Assembly: GCA_030620995.1 (NCBI GenBank)
Contig: JAUXIK010000010.1
Location: forward strand, 1 to 61,350
DNA from: Candidatus Aegiribacteria sp.
Lineage (GTDB): Bacteria > Fermentibacterota > Fermentibacteria > Fermentibacterales > JCC-6
Direction of reading: 5' to 3'
DNA length: 61,350 bases
The notes under the pieces were generated by a model, which saw nothing but the letters and a program-made list of their open reading frames with translations, did not search any database and had not been told where the DNA came from. The position numbers and the translations under genes are program-made. Shown one piece after another: positions 26,671 to 35,853 of this stretch (positions within the stretch are counted from its first letter, which is position 1; each line of letters begins with the position of its first letter).

Positions 26671-27228
26671 ATGAATAGATACCTTCGAGACCCCAGGTTT
26701 TATATTCTCATACTCGGTGTTTTTCTGATTGTGGCTCTAATCTATCTCTACCCTCGATCGATATCCGCTGATCTTGTTGACAGGATAGGAATCGCCGAAC
26801 AGAATCTTGAAATGAAGCAGGCTGAGCTGCTCTCTCTTCAGTCAGGTACATCATCTGACATGGCGATAACCGAACAGGAAATCAATCTCCTTACTCAGCA
26901 GCTTTCGGAACTCGATAGATACCTTCCACGAAGCTATGATCAGGAAGAAGTGTTCAATATGCTGACAGAGAAGGCGGAAAACAGCGGGCTTCATATTAAG
27001 GTACTTACTCCGCTACCTCCAGTTACACAGGGAGATTACCTTATTTACGCCTGGCAGGTGCAGCTTTCAGGGCGTTTTCACAGGCTCGGAGTTTTCCTTG
27101 ATCAACTTACTCAGCAGATGATGATTACTTCCGTATCCAACCTGTCAGTTATCCAGAAGAAAGCTTCCGATGGAAATTACGACAATATGGAGGCGACTTT
27201 TACAGTATCAGCCTTCGTGCAGCCCTAG
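26671..27228 (+). CDS. pilO: Type IV pilus assembly protein PilO
   Basis: The 185-residue protein has one N-terminal membrane helix (about residues 11-28), a coiled coil (SADLVDRIGIAEQNLEMKQ) and a ferredoxin-like periplasmic domain ending LQLSGRFHRLGVFLDQL-type strands (QVQLSGRFHRLGVFLDQLT). PilO pairs with PilN to form the inner membrane alignment complex. Position between PilN and the PilP/PilQ genes supports the name. RBS AGGTAAGGGGGG lies just upstream. Confidence 0.85.
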   Translation: MNRYLRDPRFYILILGVFLIVALIYLYPRSISADLVDRIGIAEQNLEMKQAELLSLQSGTSSDMAITEQEINLLTQQLSELDRYLPRSYDQEEVFNMLTEKAENSGLHIKVLTPLPPVTQGDYLIYAWQVQLSGRFHRLGVFLDQLTQQMMITSVSNLSVIQKKASDGNYDNMEATFTVSAFVQP

Positions 27229-27244
27229 GAAGGGAGCAGAAGTT

Positions 27245-28654
27245 ATGAGTTTTTCAAAAGGAACACTCACAGCCCTTCTGGTGACTGCGGGGGTGTTCAT
27301 ATTTTCTGGTTGTAATAACGCTGATGATTCAGCAAACGTGACGGATCAGACAGATACTTCTGTCACGGTCATATCTCACCCGGATGTTCATGGCTGGATT
27401 GAACTGACGCTGTCACAGTCTCCACCTTTGTTTACAGATGCGGGAGTCTCTTCAACCTGGCTGCTGTTCGAAGGTGGGAACCTTCTGGAGTTCAGCATTT
27501 CTGACGCTGAATGGAAAGCATACTTCATCGAGGGGATCACAGATGTCATCGATCTCGATATTCTGGGTGAAAACCCGGTATTTCTGACAGAGAATGAATT
27601 ACTTGAATTCAGCGTTTTCGATTGTGAAATCATACCTGAAGCGTTCCCCGAAGAATTCAAACCTGTAGAAGTCGAGATCCGGAGTGGAAACGTGGCCATA
27701 CTTGATGAAACAGGTGCTGTAGCAATAAGGAGTGAAAGTGGATTTGAGATCTTTTCTCCGGAACAGCAACTGGAGCCGGCAGGAGATCTGCAACTGATCG
27801 GACAGGACTGGATCTTCAGGCTTCAGGGTAGCGGAATTGCTCTGCTTGATCCATCGGCAGATCTCTGGCAATTCGAGGATACTCCTGATGGATATGTCCT
27901 TACAGCTTCACAGAACATACTCTATATGGGTTCAAGTGACGGTATATTCGTTAGAACAGCTGCCGATGAATGGAGTTTTCATTCAAGCGGTCATCTGTAT
28001 TCAGATGGACTTGTACTGACAGAGCAAGGTATTTCTTCGGTGACAGCACCAGATGAAATCCTGGCTGAATCTCCATCATTCACTCCTTCAGAACTTATTT
28101 GTCTTGATAATTTCAGGGAGCCGTTCTGGGCAATTGATAATCAGGGAATGACGGTATTTACCGAGCTGGGATCAGTTGAAATAAATCTGCCGTATTATGA
28201 AACCGAAAGAGTGTTCTGTTCACTGGCCGGTCAGGATACTGAAGGCATGCAGGGCTCGGCTGAATCGGTTGGAGATATGATCCTGGCGGGAAGCGGGACT
28301 TTCAGAATATATGAATCCGTTTCCGTCAGACCTGATCCCTTCACTGAATTCTCAGATGAAGGAAGAGATGCAAGACGAGATCTCAAGAGTATTTCGATTG
28401 AGGAATTCAGACTGGTTGGTATCACACTGGATCCGATAGGTGGAGACCAGGCACTCGTTGAGGACGGAAATGGCGTTCCGTACATACTCTACGAGGGGAC
28501 AGATCTTGCATACAATTCACATGTGGCTGAGATTACCAGTAATGAAGTTATTGTAATTCAGGATGTTATTATTAATTATAGCGCGAGAGGTGGAGGGGAG
28601 ACCACAATTCCCACCATCTACTCTTTGCGTCTACACGAAGAAGGTGGTTTGTGA
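27245..28654 (+). CDS. PilP-like lipoprotein with a large N-terminal propeller-like domain
   Basis: A lipobox ends FSGC at Cys23. The last 85 residues (from about 383, IEEFRLVGITLDPIG, with ALVEDGNGVPYILYEG and VIVIQDVIINYSA) resemble the PilP domain that joins PilO to the PilQ secretin. Between lies a roughly 340-residue stretch of short beta repeats (motifs such as LLEFSISDAEW, ILYMGSSDGIFVRTA and WSFHSSG) that looks like a beta propeller and is not part of normal PilP (about 170 residues). ATG 27245 has a GGAAGGGAG site. Stop overlaps the pilQ start. Confidence 0.7.
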   Translation: MSFSKGTLTALLVTAGVFIFSGCNNADDSANVTDQTDTSVTVISHPDVHGWIELTLSQSPPLFTDAGVSSTWLLFEGGNLLEFSISDAEWKAYFIEGITDVIDLDILGENPVFLTENELLEFSVFDCEIIPEAFPEEFKPVEVEIRSGNVAILDETGAVAIRSESGFEIFSPEQQLEPAGDLQLIGQDWIFRLQGSGIALLDPSADLWQFEDTPDGYVLTASQNILYMGSSDGIFVRTAADEWSFHSSGHLYSDGLVLTEQGISSVTAPDEILAESPSFTPSELICLDNFREPFWAIDNQGMTVFTELGSVEINLPYYETERVFCSLAGQDTEGMQGSAESVGDMILAGSGTFRIYESVSVRPDPFTEFSDEGRDARRDLKSISIEEFRLVGITLDPIGGDQALVEDGNGVPYILYEGTDLAYNSHVAEITSNEVIVIQDVIINYSARGGGETTIPTIYSLRLHEEGGL

Positions 28655-30402
28655 TGCGTCTGTTTACCGTAAGTAGTCTTCTGCTGCTTCTGGCTATGCC
28701 GGTTGTAGCGTACAGGGTTACCGATATATCGGTGGTGCCCGGCGGCAACGTGACCCTTGTCACAATTACTGCTGATGAATCCATCTCCTACGAAAGATTC
28801 CTGCTGACAGATCCCATGAGGATCGTTCTGGATATTGGAAATGCGGTTCATGCACTTCCCTCTACGGACTTTTCAGTCGGCAGAGGTGGTGTAGCATCAA
28901 TCAGAACCAGTCAGTACAAAGCTCCACCCGAAGGAATCGTTAGAATCATCATCGATGTCAACGGTGAGCTGCTTAATTACAGTGCTTCTCTCAACGACAA
29001 TCAACTTATCCTTGAAATGAGTACAGATCCTTCAGGGATCCCCTTTGCTTCCTGGTCAGCTACTTCGGAATATGTTGAACCGGTTATCACGGGCGGAGAT
29101 GTCGCGCCGCTGTCTTCACCAGGCTCGGCAGGCTTATCCGGACAGATGGTATCCAGTGTTTCCAGAGGTGTAAGGATAAGTGAAGGTCATCGTGAGGTTA
29201 GTGATGGGTTTCCTGTGGAATGGGCCGGAGCCGGGGGAAGAAACATTACGATAGATGTGGTTGACGCAAGTCTTCGAACTGTTCTCAGGTCCATATCCGA
29301 TGTAAGCGGATTTAATATCATGCTTCCGGAGAATTATACTGCATCTGTAACAGCCAGACTGAAGAATGTCGGCTGGAGGGATGCCTTGACCGCGATCCTC
29401 AATTCTCAGGGTCTTATAGCGAGTATGCAGGGAAATGTACTTCGGGTAATGCCGCGAGAAAATTTTTATGATGAAATCAGTCAGATGGCTACCACTCGCA
29501 ATGAAAGAGAGAACCTTCAGGATCTTCAGACCGAAGTATTTGTGATAAGGTATGCCACTGCGGAAAGTATCAACAACGCGCTTGCCACCGCCTTATCCGA
29601 GAGGGGACTGATATCTGTCGATGACAGGACCAATTCCATCATAATCACGGATATTCCATACAAGCTTCAGGAAATCGGGAGACTGCTGCCAATACTTGAC
29701 AGTCCCACAGCTCAGGTGATGATCGAAGCAAAACTGGTTGAGATCGATGTCTCATACGCGAATGAGATGGGTATCGACTGGTCAGTAGGTAATCTGAACA
29801 GGTCAAATGATCTCATCCATGGCGGTATTAGCACGGCCGGGCTTGCTGTCGGAGCTGGAACCGGTTCAATATCTTTTGGCACGATTGCGAACATGCTTGA
29901 TATTAGCGCGGTTCTGTCATTCCTCGAATCTCAGAATCATGCTCAAATTCTGTCTGAACCCAGGATCGCGATAATTGACAACATGACTGGTACGGTTATT
30001 TCAGGAAAAGAAATTCCGCTTACTCTTAAGGATGAAAGTGGAAATGTTTATATCACCATGTACCAGATCGGCGTTGAGCTTACGGTCACTCCACATATCA
30101 ATGCGGACAATAATGTTACACTTGAACTGCAGCCCAGTGTAAGCGAACTTGCCGGTGAATCTACAACTGACCTGCCTATCATTCTCACGCAGAGCGCGAA
30201 TACGACATTGATGATAGACGATGGCGCCACAGCGGTCATTGGTGGAATAATAAGGAGCAAGCATACTACCGTCAGAAAAGCCATTCCATTGCTCGGTCAT
30301 ATTCCGCTTCTTGGAGACCTGCTTTTCTCCTACAACTCTGACCGTATGGAACAGACAGAACTGGTAATATTCGTGACTCCTCACATTATCAGACCGTATT
30401 AA
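28654..30402 (+). CDS. pilQ: Type IV pilus secretin PilQ
   Basis: The 582-residue protein has a signal peptide, an AMIN domain (about residues 20-115, VTDISVVPGGNVTLVTI), a secretin N0/STN domain (ITIDVVDASLRTVLRSI), an N1 domain (VFVIRYATAESINNALA) and a C-terminal secretin with ILSEPRIAIIDN, GKEIPL, and IPLLGDLLFSYNS. Secretins form the outer membrane channel through which pili pass, so the cell has an outer membrane. ATG 28654 overlaps the previous TGA; GTG 28651 is also possible. Confidence 0.93.
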   Translation: MRLFTVSSLLLLLAMPVVAYRVTDISVVPGGNVTLVTITADESISYERFLLTDPMRIVLDIGNAVHALPSTDFSVGRGGVASIRTSQYKAPPEGIVRIIIDVNGELLNYSASLNDNQLILEMSTDPSGIPFASWSATSEYVEPVITGGDVAPLSSPGSAGLSGQMVSSVSRGVRISEGHREVSDGFPVEWAGAGGRNITIDVVDASLRTVLRSISDVSGFNIMLPENYTASVTARLKNVGWRDALTAILNSQGLIASMQGNVLRVMPRENFYDEISQMATTRNERENLQDLQTEVFVIRYATAESINNALATALSERGLISVDDRTNSIIITDIPYKLQEIGRLLPILDSPTAQVMIEAKLVEIDVSYANEMGIDWSVGNLNRSNDLIHGGISTAGLAVGAGTGSISFGTIANMLDISAVLSFLESQNHAQILSEPRIAIIDNMTGTVISGKEIPLTLKDESGNVYITMYQIGVELTVTPHINADNNVTLELQPSVSELAGESTTDLPIILTQSANTTLMIDDGATAVIGGIIRSKHTTVRKAIPLLGHIPLLGDLLFSYNSDRMEQTELVIFVTPHIIRPY

Positions 30403-30414
30403 TAACGGGTCAGA

Positions 30415-30951
30415 TTGATCAGACTGGGGCGGGGAAAGTGGAAAGGACACATTCTCCGCCCTTCTTCCCGTTTATGCAGACCTACATCATCTCTCGTTAG
30501 AGAAGCGTTTCTTGATATAGCGGGATTTTCTCTCGTTAACCATGCAACTGTATGGGATCTTTGCTCCGGCACCGGAGCCGTGGGACTTGAAGCGTTAAGC
30601 TGGGGCGCATCGGAATGTGTATTCGTAGACAATAATCCTCTTGCTGCATCGTTTATCCGCTCTACCCTTTGCGGGTTGGGCGCTGCCGCTGATGCTTCAG
30701 TCCTTACCGGTGATGTCAGGAAGCTGGTTCCAAAACTGGATTCGAAGCCGGACATAGTATTCATTGATCCGCCATACGAACATCAGGGACTCTACGAATG
30801 GATTGACGGTATCGACTGGAAAGGGATTCTTTCAGAAAATGGAATGGTATTTGCTGAATGCGGAACTGAGGTAATATTACAGCAGGACTGGAAAATGAGA
30901 AAGTACGGAGGAACTCATCTCATGTGGAAAGTAATGAAAGAAACAGAATGA
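30415..30951 (+). CDS. rsmD: 16S rRNA (guanine-N2) methyltransferase RsmD
   Basis: The 178-residue SAM methyltransferase has the RsmD layout: GKWKGH near the start, VWDLCSGTGAVGLEALSWGA for SAM binding and the catalytic FIDPPYE. RsmD methylates G966 of 16S rRNA. A TTG codon at 30415 is the likely start. Stop overlaps the start of coaD, a common RsmD-CoaD pairing in bacteria. Confidence 0.9.
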   Translation: MIRLGRGKWKGHILRPSSRLCRPTSSLVREAFLDIAGFSLVNHATVWDLCSGTGAVGLEALSWGASECVFVDNNPLAASFIRSTLCGLGAAADASVLTGDVRKLVPKLDSKPDIVFIDPPYEHQGLYEWIDGIDWKGILSENGMVFAECGTEVILQQDWKMRKYGGTHLMWKVMKETE

Positions 30952-31463
30952 ATATTATTTATCCAGGTACATTTGATCCTGTCACATTCGGTCATATTGA
31001 CATTATCAGAAGAGCACTGAAAATATTTGAACATATTGAAATAGCAGTAGTAGCGCGATCTTCGAAAGAACTCTGTTTCCCGGTCGAGGAAAGGGTTAAT
31101 CTGATGAAGATGTCAATGCTTGAAACGGGGATAAACAGAGTCAGCGTAACTTCATTTGATTCTCTTCTTGTCGATTACATGAAAAAGACCGATTGCAGGA
31201 CATTTATCAGAGGATTAAGAGCTAATTCCGATTTTGAGTATGAGTTCCAGATGCAGCTGTTGAACAGACGGCTGGCACCGGAGATATCAGGTTTATATCT
31301 TATGCCCTCTGAAGAGAACATGTATCTGTCTTCGACAATTGTCAGAGAAATAGCCAGATTCGGTGGTGATCTTTCAACTATTGTTACGGTAGGTGTAAGA
31401 GAAGCTCTTGAAAAACGATTTGCCACTTCAGATGAAAGCAAAGCCGACGATTGGAAGTACTGA
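30948..31463 (+). CDS. coaD: Phosphopantetheine adenylyltransferase
   Basis: The 171-residue nucleotidyltransferase begins with IIYPGTFDPVTFGHIDI (HxGH-type motif) and has LRANSDFEYEFQM and SSTIVREIARFGGD, all characteristic of CoaD. It makes dephospho-CoA from phosphopantetheine and ATP. ATG 30948 overlaps the rsmD stop; the upstream start at 30924 adds eight residues inside rsmD. With coaX at 49.5 kb and the CoaC-like gene at 50.3 kb it covers part of CoA synthesis. Confidence 0.94.
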   Translation: MNIIYPGTFDPVTFGHIDIIRRALKIFEHIEIAVVARSSKELCFPVEERVNLMKMSMLETGINRVSVTSFDSLLVDYMKKTDCRTFIRGLRANSDFEYEFQMQLLNRRLAPEISGLYLMPSEENMYLSSTIVREIARFGGDLSTIVTVGVREALEKRFATSDESKADDWKY

Positions 31464-32626
31464 TGGACTATTCCAGAACAGCAATGTCACTTACTCCTTC
31501 TGCGACTCTGCAACTCAGCGCGAAAGCCAGGGAACTCCACCGCGCAGGAAGGGACATTATTTCTCTTTCCGCCGGACAACCGGATTTTCCAACACCGATT
31601 CCAATCGCAGAAGCAGGTATTGATGCCATCAGAGAGGGGAAAACAGGATATACCGCAAGTACAGGAATCCCTGAACTGAAAGAAGCTGTTGCCTTACAGT
31701 ATTCCAGAAGAAGAAACGTGCACTGGTTGCCATCAAATGTACTTGTGGGGTGTGGAGCGAAGCACAATCTGGCCAACCTTGTACGGGCAGCGATTAATCC
31801 TGGAGATAAAGTTCTCCTTCCAAGGCCATTCTGGGTAAGCTACCCCGAAATGGTCAAAGCTTCAGGCGGAATACCGATATTTCCCGAGGAGCGCATAAAC
31901 GGTTCAGAAATCAGGAAAGCAGCCGGAGAGGGTGCTGTGGGAGTATTTCTTAATTATCCCTCCAATCCCACCGGTTTCGTTCCCTCCGTCTCCTTCATGA
32001 GGGAGATCGCAGATGCGATTGCTGAAACGGACATGTGGGTGATTTCAGATGATATCTATGAAGATCTGGCATATATTGATTCCGGTGTGCCGCATATTCT
32101 TGATTTTCACCCTTTTCTCCAGGAGAGAACAGCCGTTGTCTCAGGAGTATCCAAAACTTTTGCCATGACCGGGTGGAGAATAGGATACTCTCTTGCATGC
32201 AGCGAATGGACCAGACTTGCAGGCATTCTTCAGGCTCACTCAACTTCAAATCCCTGTTCCATATCCCAGTGGGCAGCTCTTGCCGCGCTTGAGGGAAAGG
32301 CGAACAGTGAAAAAGAGGAAATGCATAAGTCCTTCCACATGAGAAGGGATATGGTCTGTGAGCTTCTCTCAGGGATTGACGGCCTGGAATTCAAAAAGCC
32401 GGAAGGCGCGTTTTACGTTTTTCCGCGATTGCTTACTGATCCTCAAAAGGTTAACACGAACAGATTCTGCAGCGAACTTCTGGAACAGGAGGGAGTAGCT
32501 GTAATACCAGGATCGGCATTTGGCGCTGAAGGGTATATTCGAATTTCCTTTGCTGCTTCTGCGGATGATATCCGGAGAGGTATACAAAGGTTAAGGGAAT
32601 TTCTGCACAGGAGGTTGAATACATGA
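31463..32626 (+). CDS. Class I PLP-dependent aminotransferase (aspartate type)
   Basis: The 387-residue enzyme is a fold type I aminotransferase like AspC: SLSAGQPDFPTP, TGYTASTGIPELKEA, FLNYPSNPTGFVP, ISDDIYEDLAY and the PLP lysine in SGVSKTFAMTGWRIGY. It probably transfers the amino group between aspartate and 2-oxoglutarate; the exact substrate is not certain. ATG 31463 overlaps the coaD stop (TGATG). Confidence 0.9.
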   Translation: MDYSRTAMSLTPSATLQLSAKARELHRAGRDIISLSAGQPDFPTPIPIAEAGIDAIREGKTGYTASTGIPELKEAVALQYSRRRNVHWLPSNVLVGCGAKHNLANLVRAAINPGDKVLLPRPFWVSYPEMVKASGGIPIFPEERINGSEIRKAAGEGAVGVFLNYPSNPTGFVPSVSFMREIADAIAETDMWVISDDIYEDLAYIDSGVPHILDFHPFLQERTAVVSGVSKTFAMTGWRIGYSLACSEWTRLAGILQAHSTSNPCSISQWAALAALEGKANSEKEEMHKSFHMRRDMVCELLSGIDGLEFKKPEGAFYVFPRLLTDPQKVNTNRFCSELLEQEGVAVIPGSAFGAEGYIRISFAASADDIRRGIQRLREFLHRRLNT

Positions 32627-33045
32627 TTGTAAATTGTCCGGGATGTAATTGCAAGTACAACATTCCATCAGAGAAAATTGGCGACTCCCCCAAACGGTTT
32701 CGTTGCAGGAAATGTTCTGAAATATTCATGATTCATCCTCCCAAACCGGAGATGCCTGAGATTCCGCCAATACCGGTTGAGATAGATGAGAATCTCAAAC
32801 ACGCAATGAGATTCGCGCGGGTTCTGGCCAGTGATATGCTTGTCTACAATCGCGAGATCATTGAAAAAGCAAGAGATGAGGGAAATCTTCCAGAGGTGAT
32901 GGAGCGGGAGATCCGCAAATCATGGGAACTATGGGAGAGCAGATTCCCGAAGGAGAGTAAGACTGATCCGGGAATTTTCAGTAACGCTTTGAATTACTAC
33001 CTTGCCGAAGGTGAAGAAGTTTTCAGAAATCAGACATATTCCTGA
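32623..33045 (+). CDS. MJ0042-type zinc-finger protein
   Basis: The 140-residue protein starts with a zinc ribbon VNCPGCNCKYNIPSEKIG plus RFRCRKCSEIF, the MJ0042/zinc_ribbon_5 pattern. Such domains occur at the N-terminus of gliding-motility and other delta-proteobacterial style proteins. The rest is helical and unassigned, with no membrane helix. It overlaps the aminotransferase stop by four bases and converges on the gmhA-like gene, whose 3' end it overlaps. Confidence 0.65.
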   Translation: MIVNCPGCNCKYNIPSEKIGDSPKRFRCRKCSEIFMIHPPKPEMPEIPPIPVEIDENLKHAMRFARVLASDMLVYNREIIEKARDEGNLPEVMEREIRKSWELWESRFPKESKTDPGIFSNALNYYLAEGEEVFRNQTYS

Positions 33046-33614
33046 TTTTTCCCTTTTCTTATTTTTTTTCGAACAATTCTGAAAATTATGTGGCAAAGCA
33101 TGAGATGAACATCTTCAATCTGCTGCATATCTTCACTGGGCACAATGATTGATTCTGAAGCAACTTTGACAGCTTCTCCGCCTTTGAAACCCGAAAGCAG
33201 AACTGAAACAGCGCCTTCGTTGTTCGCGATACGGAAAGCGTTTATCACGTTCGGACTCATACCGCTTCCGGACAGTCCGATGACCGTATCACCCCGTTCA
33301 ACCAGATTTTTCAGCTGTTCTCCAAATGTATTCGTGTAATCCGTATCGTTCGCCCATGCGGTTATCAGTGGCATATTGTCGGAAAGGCAGATTGCCTTGA
33401 GTCTTGGTCTGTCAGGCGTGACGGTTCCCTTTGCGAGATCACAGGTGAAATGACTGGCAGTAGATGCTCCGCCACCATTTCCAAAAATAAAAATCTTTCC
33501 TTCAGCGTAATATGTATTAAGCAGAATTTTAATGATCTTTTCAATATTCTCTGAGGATATTTTAAGAGCAAGTGCGCTCACCTGATCAAGGTAGGTTCCA
33601 ATATCTTTCAGCAT
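33030..33614 (-). CDS. gmhA: Phosphoheptose isomerase-like SIS protein
   Basis: The 194-residue protein is one SIS domain: FIFGNGGGASTASHFTCDLAKG, then GLSGSGMSPNVINAF and VPSEDMQQIEDVHLMLCH. The long signature and length match GmhA, which converts sedoheptulose 7-phosphate to glycero-manno-heptose 7-phosphate for surface glycans. It is the last gene of a three-gene minus-strand cluster with a nucleotidyltransferase and a methyltransferase. Substrate could differ, but the family is clear. Confidence 0.85.
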   Translation of the reverse strand: MLKDIGTYLDQVSALALKISSENIEKIIKILLNTYYAEGKIFIFGNGGGASTASHFTCDLAKGTVTPDRPRLKAICLSDNMPLITAWANDTDYTNTFGEQLKNLVERGDTVIGLSGSGMSPNVINAFRIANNEGAVSVLLSGFKGGEAVKVASESIIVPSEDMQQIEDVHLMLCHIIFRIVRKKIRKGKNQEYV

Positions 33615-33625
33615 GATGTCTCCAA

Positions 33626-34591
33626 TCAGAATATTGACAGGTATTTGTCGGTTGCTCTGGTTCCTTCATCAACATCGGAGTCCGGCAGAACCAGAGTGTT
33701 TTTCAAAGTGCTGTTGTGGCGAACTTTTGCTCCGGAAAGCACAACACAGTTTTCAAGGGAGCATCCACTTTCGATGGTTGCTCCATCCTGCACCCATAAC
33801 GTGCCCATGATCTCGATCTCCTCATATGACTGGCTGTTTTCGATTAGAATCCCATTGTTTATGCCGGAAGGTTTCACATTCAGCTTCACCCGGCCTGAAA
33901 GAACGTCATGGCAGGCAATAAGGTAGTTCTCCAGAGAACCTATATCCTTTGTATACCCGCCCGGAGTATCAGCCGCAAGCGTTCTTCCCTCCGCGAGTAA
34001 TCCGGGAAATACATCCAGCCCGAAATCACTGAAGCTGCCATCCTCGATATGCGATACAGCTGAACTCCTGCAAATATATATTCCGGAATTAGCCATATTC
34101 GATTCAGCAAGTTCCGGCGGAGGTTTTTCACGGAAACGGATAATTCTGCCGTCAGGCCCGGTAATGACAATACCCTTGCTTGAAGGATCTCCAGTCGGAG
34201 AAAGCGCGATTGTAATTTCAGAATTCAATCTGGAATGAACCTCAAAAAGAGGGCTCACGGGCTGTCTTGTCAGATTGTCACCATAAACTACAAGAAATTC
34301 GTCCCCCAGAAGCGGAAGAGCCCTTCGAACCGCTCCCGCAGTGCCAAGCGGCTGTTCTTCAAACTGGAAAACCGTTTCCAGCGGAAGATCAGAGCCTGCC
34401 AGGAAGTCTCTGATCATTTCCGCCTTCCAGGACCCGTTAACAACTGCTTCGGTAATTCCCAGCGAAGCCAGATGAAGCAGAATATCGTGCAGCAGAACGA
34501 ATCCTGTGATTTCTATCAGAGGTTTTGGAATTACATCCGTCAGAGGTCTGAGTCTGGTTCCCATTCCTGCGCACAGGATAATTGCCTTCAT
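33626..34591 (-). CDS. Sugar-phosphate nucleotidyltransferase (HddC/GlmU-like)
   Basis: The 321-residue protein has IILCAGMGTRLRPLTDVIPKP and a metal-binding FLVVYGDNL, followed by a beta-helix tail with repeated GATIESGCSLENCVVLS-type strands. Next to a GmhA-like isomerase, its likely job is activating heptose 1-phosphate with GTP or ATP, but mannose or glucose substrates remain possible. I use ATG 34591, which overlaps the stop of the methyltransferase (ATGA). The four extra residues of the longer reading are not conserved. Confidence 0.78.
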   Translation of the reverse strand: MKAIILCAGMGTRLRPLTDVIPKPLIEITGFVLLHDILLHLASLGITEAVVNGSWKAEMIRDFLAGSDLPLETVFQFEEQPLGTAGAVRRALPLLGDEFLVVYGDNLTRQPVSPLFEVHSRLNSEITIALSPTGDPSSKGIVITGPDGRIIRFREKPPPELAESNMANSGIYICRSSAVSHIEDGSFSDFGLDVFPGLLAEGRTLAADTPGGYTKDIGSLENYLIACHDVLSGRVKLNVKPSGINNGILIENSQSYEEIEIMGTLWVQDGATIESGCSLENCVVLSGAKVRHNSTLKNTLVLPDSDVDEGTRATDKYLSIF

Positions 34592-35535
34592 ATGTCGGAA
34601 CACTTCTCAGATGGAACAGCGTATCTGATGATACCGTTTCCGAAACCTGTCAATCTTGCGATCAGGTACAGAAGACGCTGAAGCCCCATGCGGAAGTAAA
34701 CATAACGCAAGATCTTTTCAATAGTGCTTCCTTTTCCGATGCGCGGCGGATCAACCAGTCTTCTTATCGCCCCATAATTGCCTGATTGTCTTCCGATGAT
34801 TTTGAATCCCGCCTTTCTCAGAATACCTTCCAGCGATGAGGGCTGGAAGAAATAAAGATGAGCAGGAACCGCGTCCGGTTTTACTGTACCCGGTTTCATC
34901 CATTTCAAACGGGCTTCGGCAACTTTTTCCCAGTGAAAGAGTTCCCATGGGCACTGGACAACAAGTATTCCGCCGGGAGCAAGAAGGGAGCGAATGTGCC
35001 GGAGAGTATCGAATGGGCGGTGTAGATGTTCGAGTACATCAAGAAGGAGTATTACATCAAAAGACTCTGCCGGCAGATTCATCGATTCAACACTTCCGGT
35101 ATGGACGTTCAGATGTAATTGATCTCTCGCATATGCCGAAGATATGGGGCTGATTTCAATGCCGGTAACTTCCCAGTCCTTCGAGCGGAGAAAGTCAAGC
35201 AGAAATCCATATGCGCACCCGACCTCAAGCAGTCTTCTGCCGCTTGCGCGTTTGATCAGATCACGGTGGCGGCGCAGGAAAATTCGCATGAATGTGTCAT
35301 GATACTTTTCAAAAATACTGACATATCCCCTGTAACCCACGTCTCCATCTTCATAATAGGATTTGCTGTACATTCCGGCAAGTTCGTCCTCTGAAGGACG
35401 TTCAGCTAAATAGACGAATCCGCAGTTTCCGCATCTGACAACAGGCCATGTCATCTGAGTGCTCAGAAGAGAAAAGGAGTTTGAACCGCAGAGTTTGCAG
35501 TCAGTCTTTTCTCTCGGGAAAGTGCTCCAATCCAA
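34588..35535 (-). CDS. SAM methyltransferase with N-terminal zinc-finger
   Basis: The 315-residue protein begins with two CXXC pairs (CKLCGSN and RCGNCGFVY) that probably bind zinc, then a class I methyltransferase fold (LLEVGCAYGFLLDFL, LLDVLEHLHRP). This zinc-plus-methyltransferase arrangement is common in deoxysugar C-methyltransferases and glycan genes. First gene of the minus-strand sugar cluster. The final part has two hydrophobic stretches. The substrate is unknown. Confidence 0.78.
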   Translation of the reverse strand: MDWSTFPREKTDCKLCGSNSFSLLSTQMTWPVVRCGNCGFVYLAERPSEDELAGMYSKSYYEDGDVGYRGYVSIFEKYHDTFMRIFLRRHRDLIKRASGRRLLEVGCAYGFLLDFLRSKDWEVTGIEISPISSAYARDQLHLNVHTGSVESMNLPAESFDVILLLDVLEHLHRPFDTLRHIRSLLAPGGILVVQCPWELFHWEKVAEARLKWMKPGTVKPDAVPAHLYFFQPSSLEGILRKAGFKIIGRQSGNYGAIRRLVDPPRIGKGSTIEKILRYVYFRMGLQRLLYLIARLTGFGNGIIRYAVPSEKCSDI

Positions 35536-35614
35536 GATTATTCCTCTTTCAAGATACGAAGGCCATCAGAATTCAATAAAACGCACTGGATACAGATCCG
35601 GCATTCCTGCGGAC

Positions 35615-35751
35615 TTGACATGTCAACCCCTTTTATACTTGACAGAGCTGGGGCAATGTCGAATATCCAGCGGATCGTAATGATTAACAACATGCATGAT
35701 AGTGAGTAACAATATCCTGCATGAGAAGGGGTTGACAATTCTCAGCCCCTT
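35615..35751. repeat. Inverted repeats in the 318-base gap before the sigma gene
   Basis: TTGACATGTCAA (35615-35626) is a perfect 12-base palindrome. GTCAACCCCTT (35622-35632) and AAGGGGTTGAC (35726-35736) form a perfect 11-base inverted repeat 93 nt apart. The second arm also folds with TCAGCCCCTT (35742-35751) into a 10-bp hairpin with a 6-base loop and one wobble pair. The gap from 35536 to 35853 holds no gene I can support. The palindromes may be operators or competing RNA structures for the divergent neighbours. Confidence 0.5.
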
Positions 35752-35853
35752 GACAGATTACGTTCCTACGCAAAATTTCTGAACCGGTACGGGAACCATA
35801 AAACTTGTTCTTGATTATAACATATGAGTCTATTCATTTGAAAGGCGGATGTT

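Noticed and set aside
35538..35738. 66-codon minus-strand ORF before the methyltransferase
   Set aside because: No ribosome binding site or known motif; it spans the inverted repeats and reads like chance coding.
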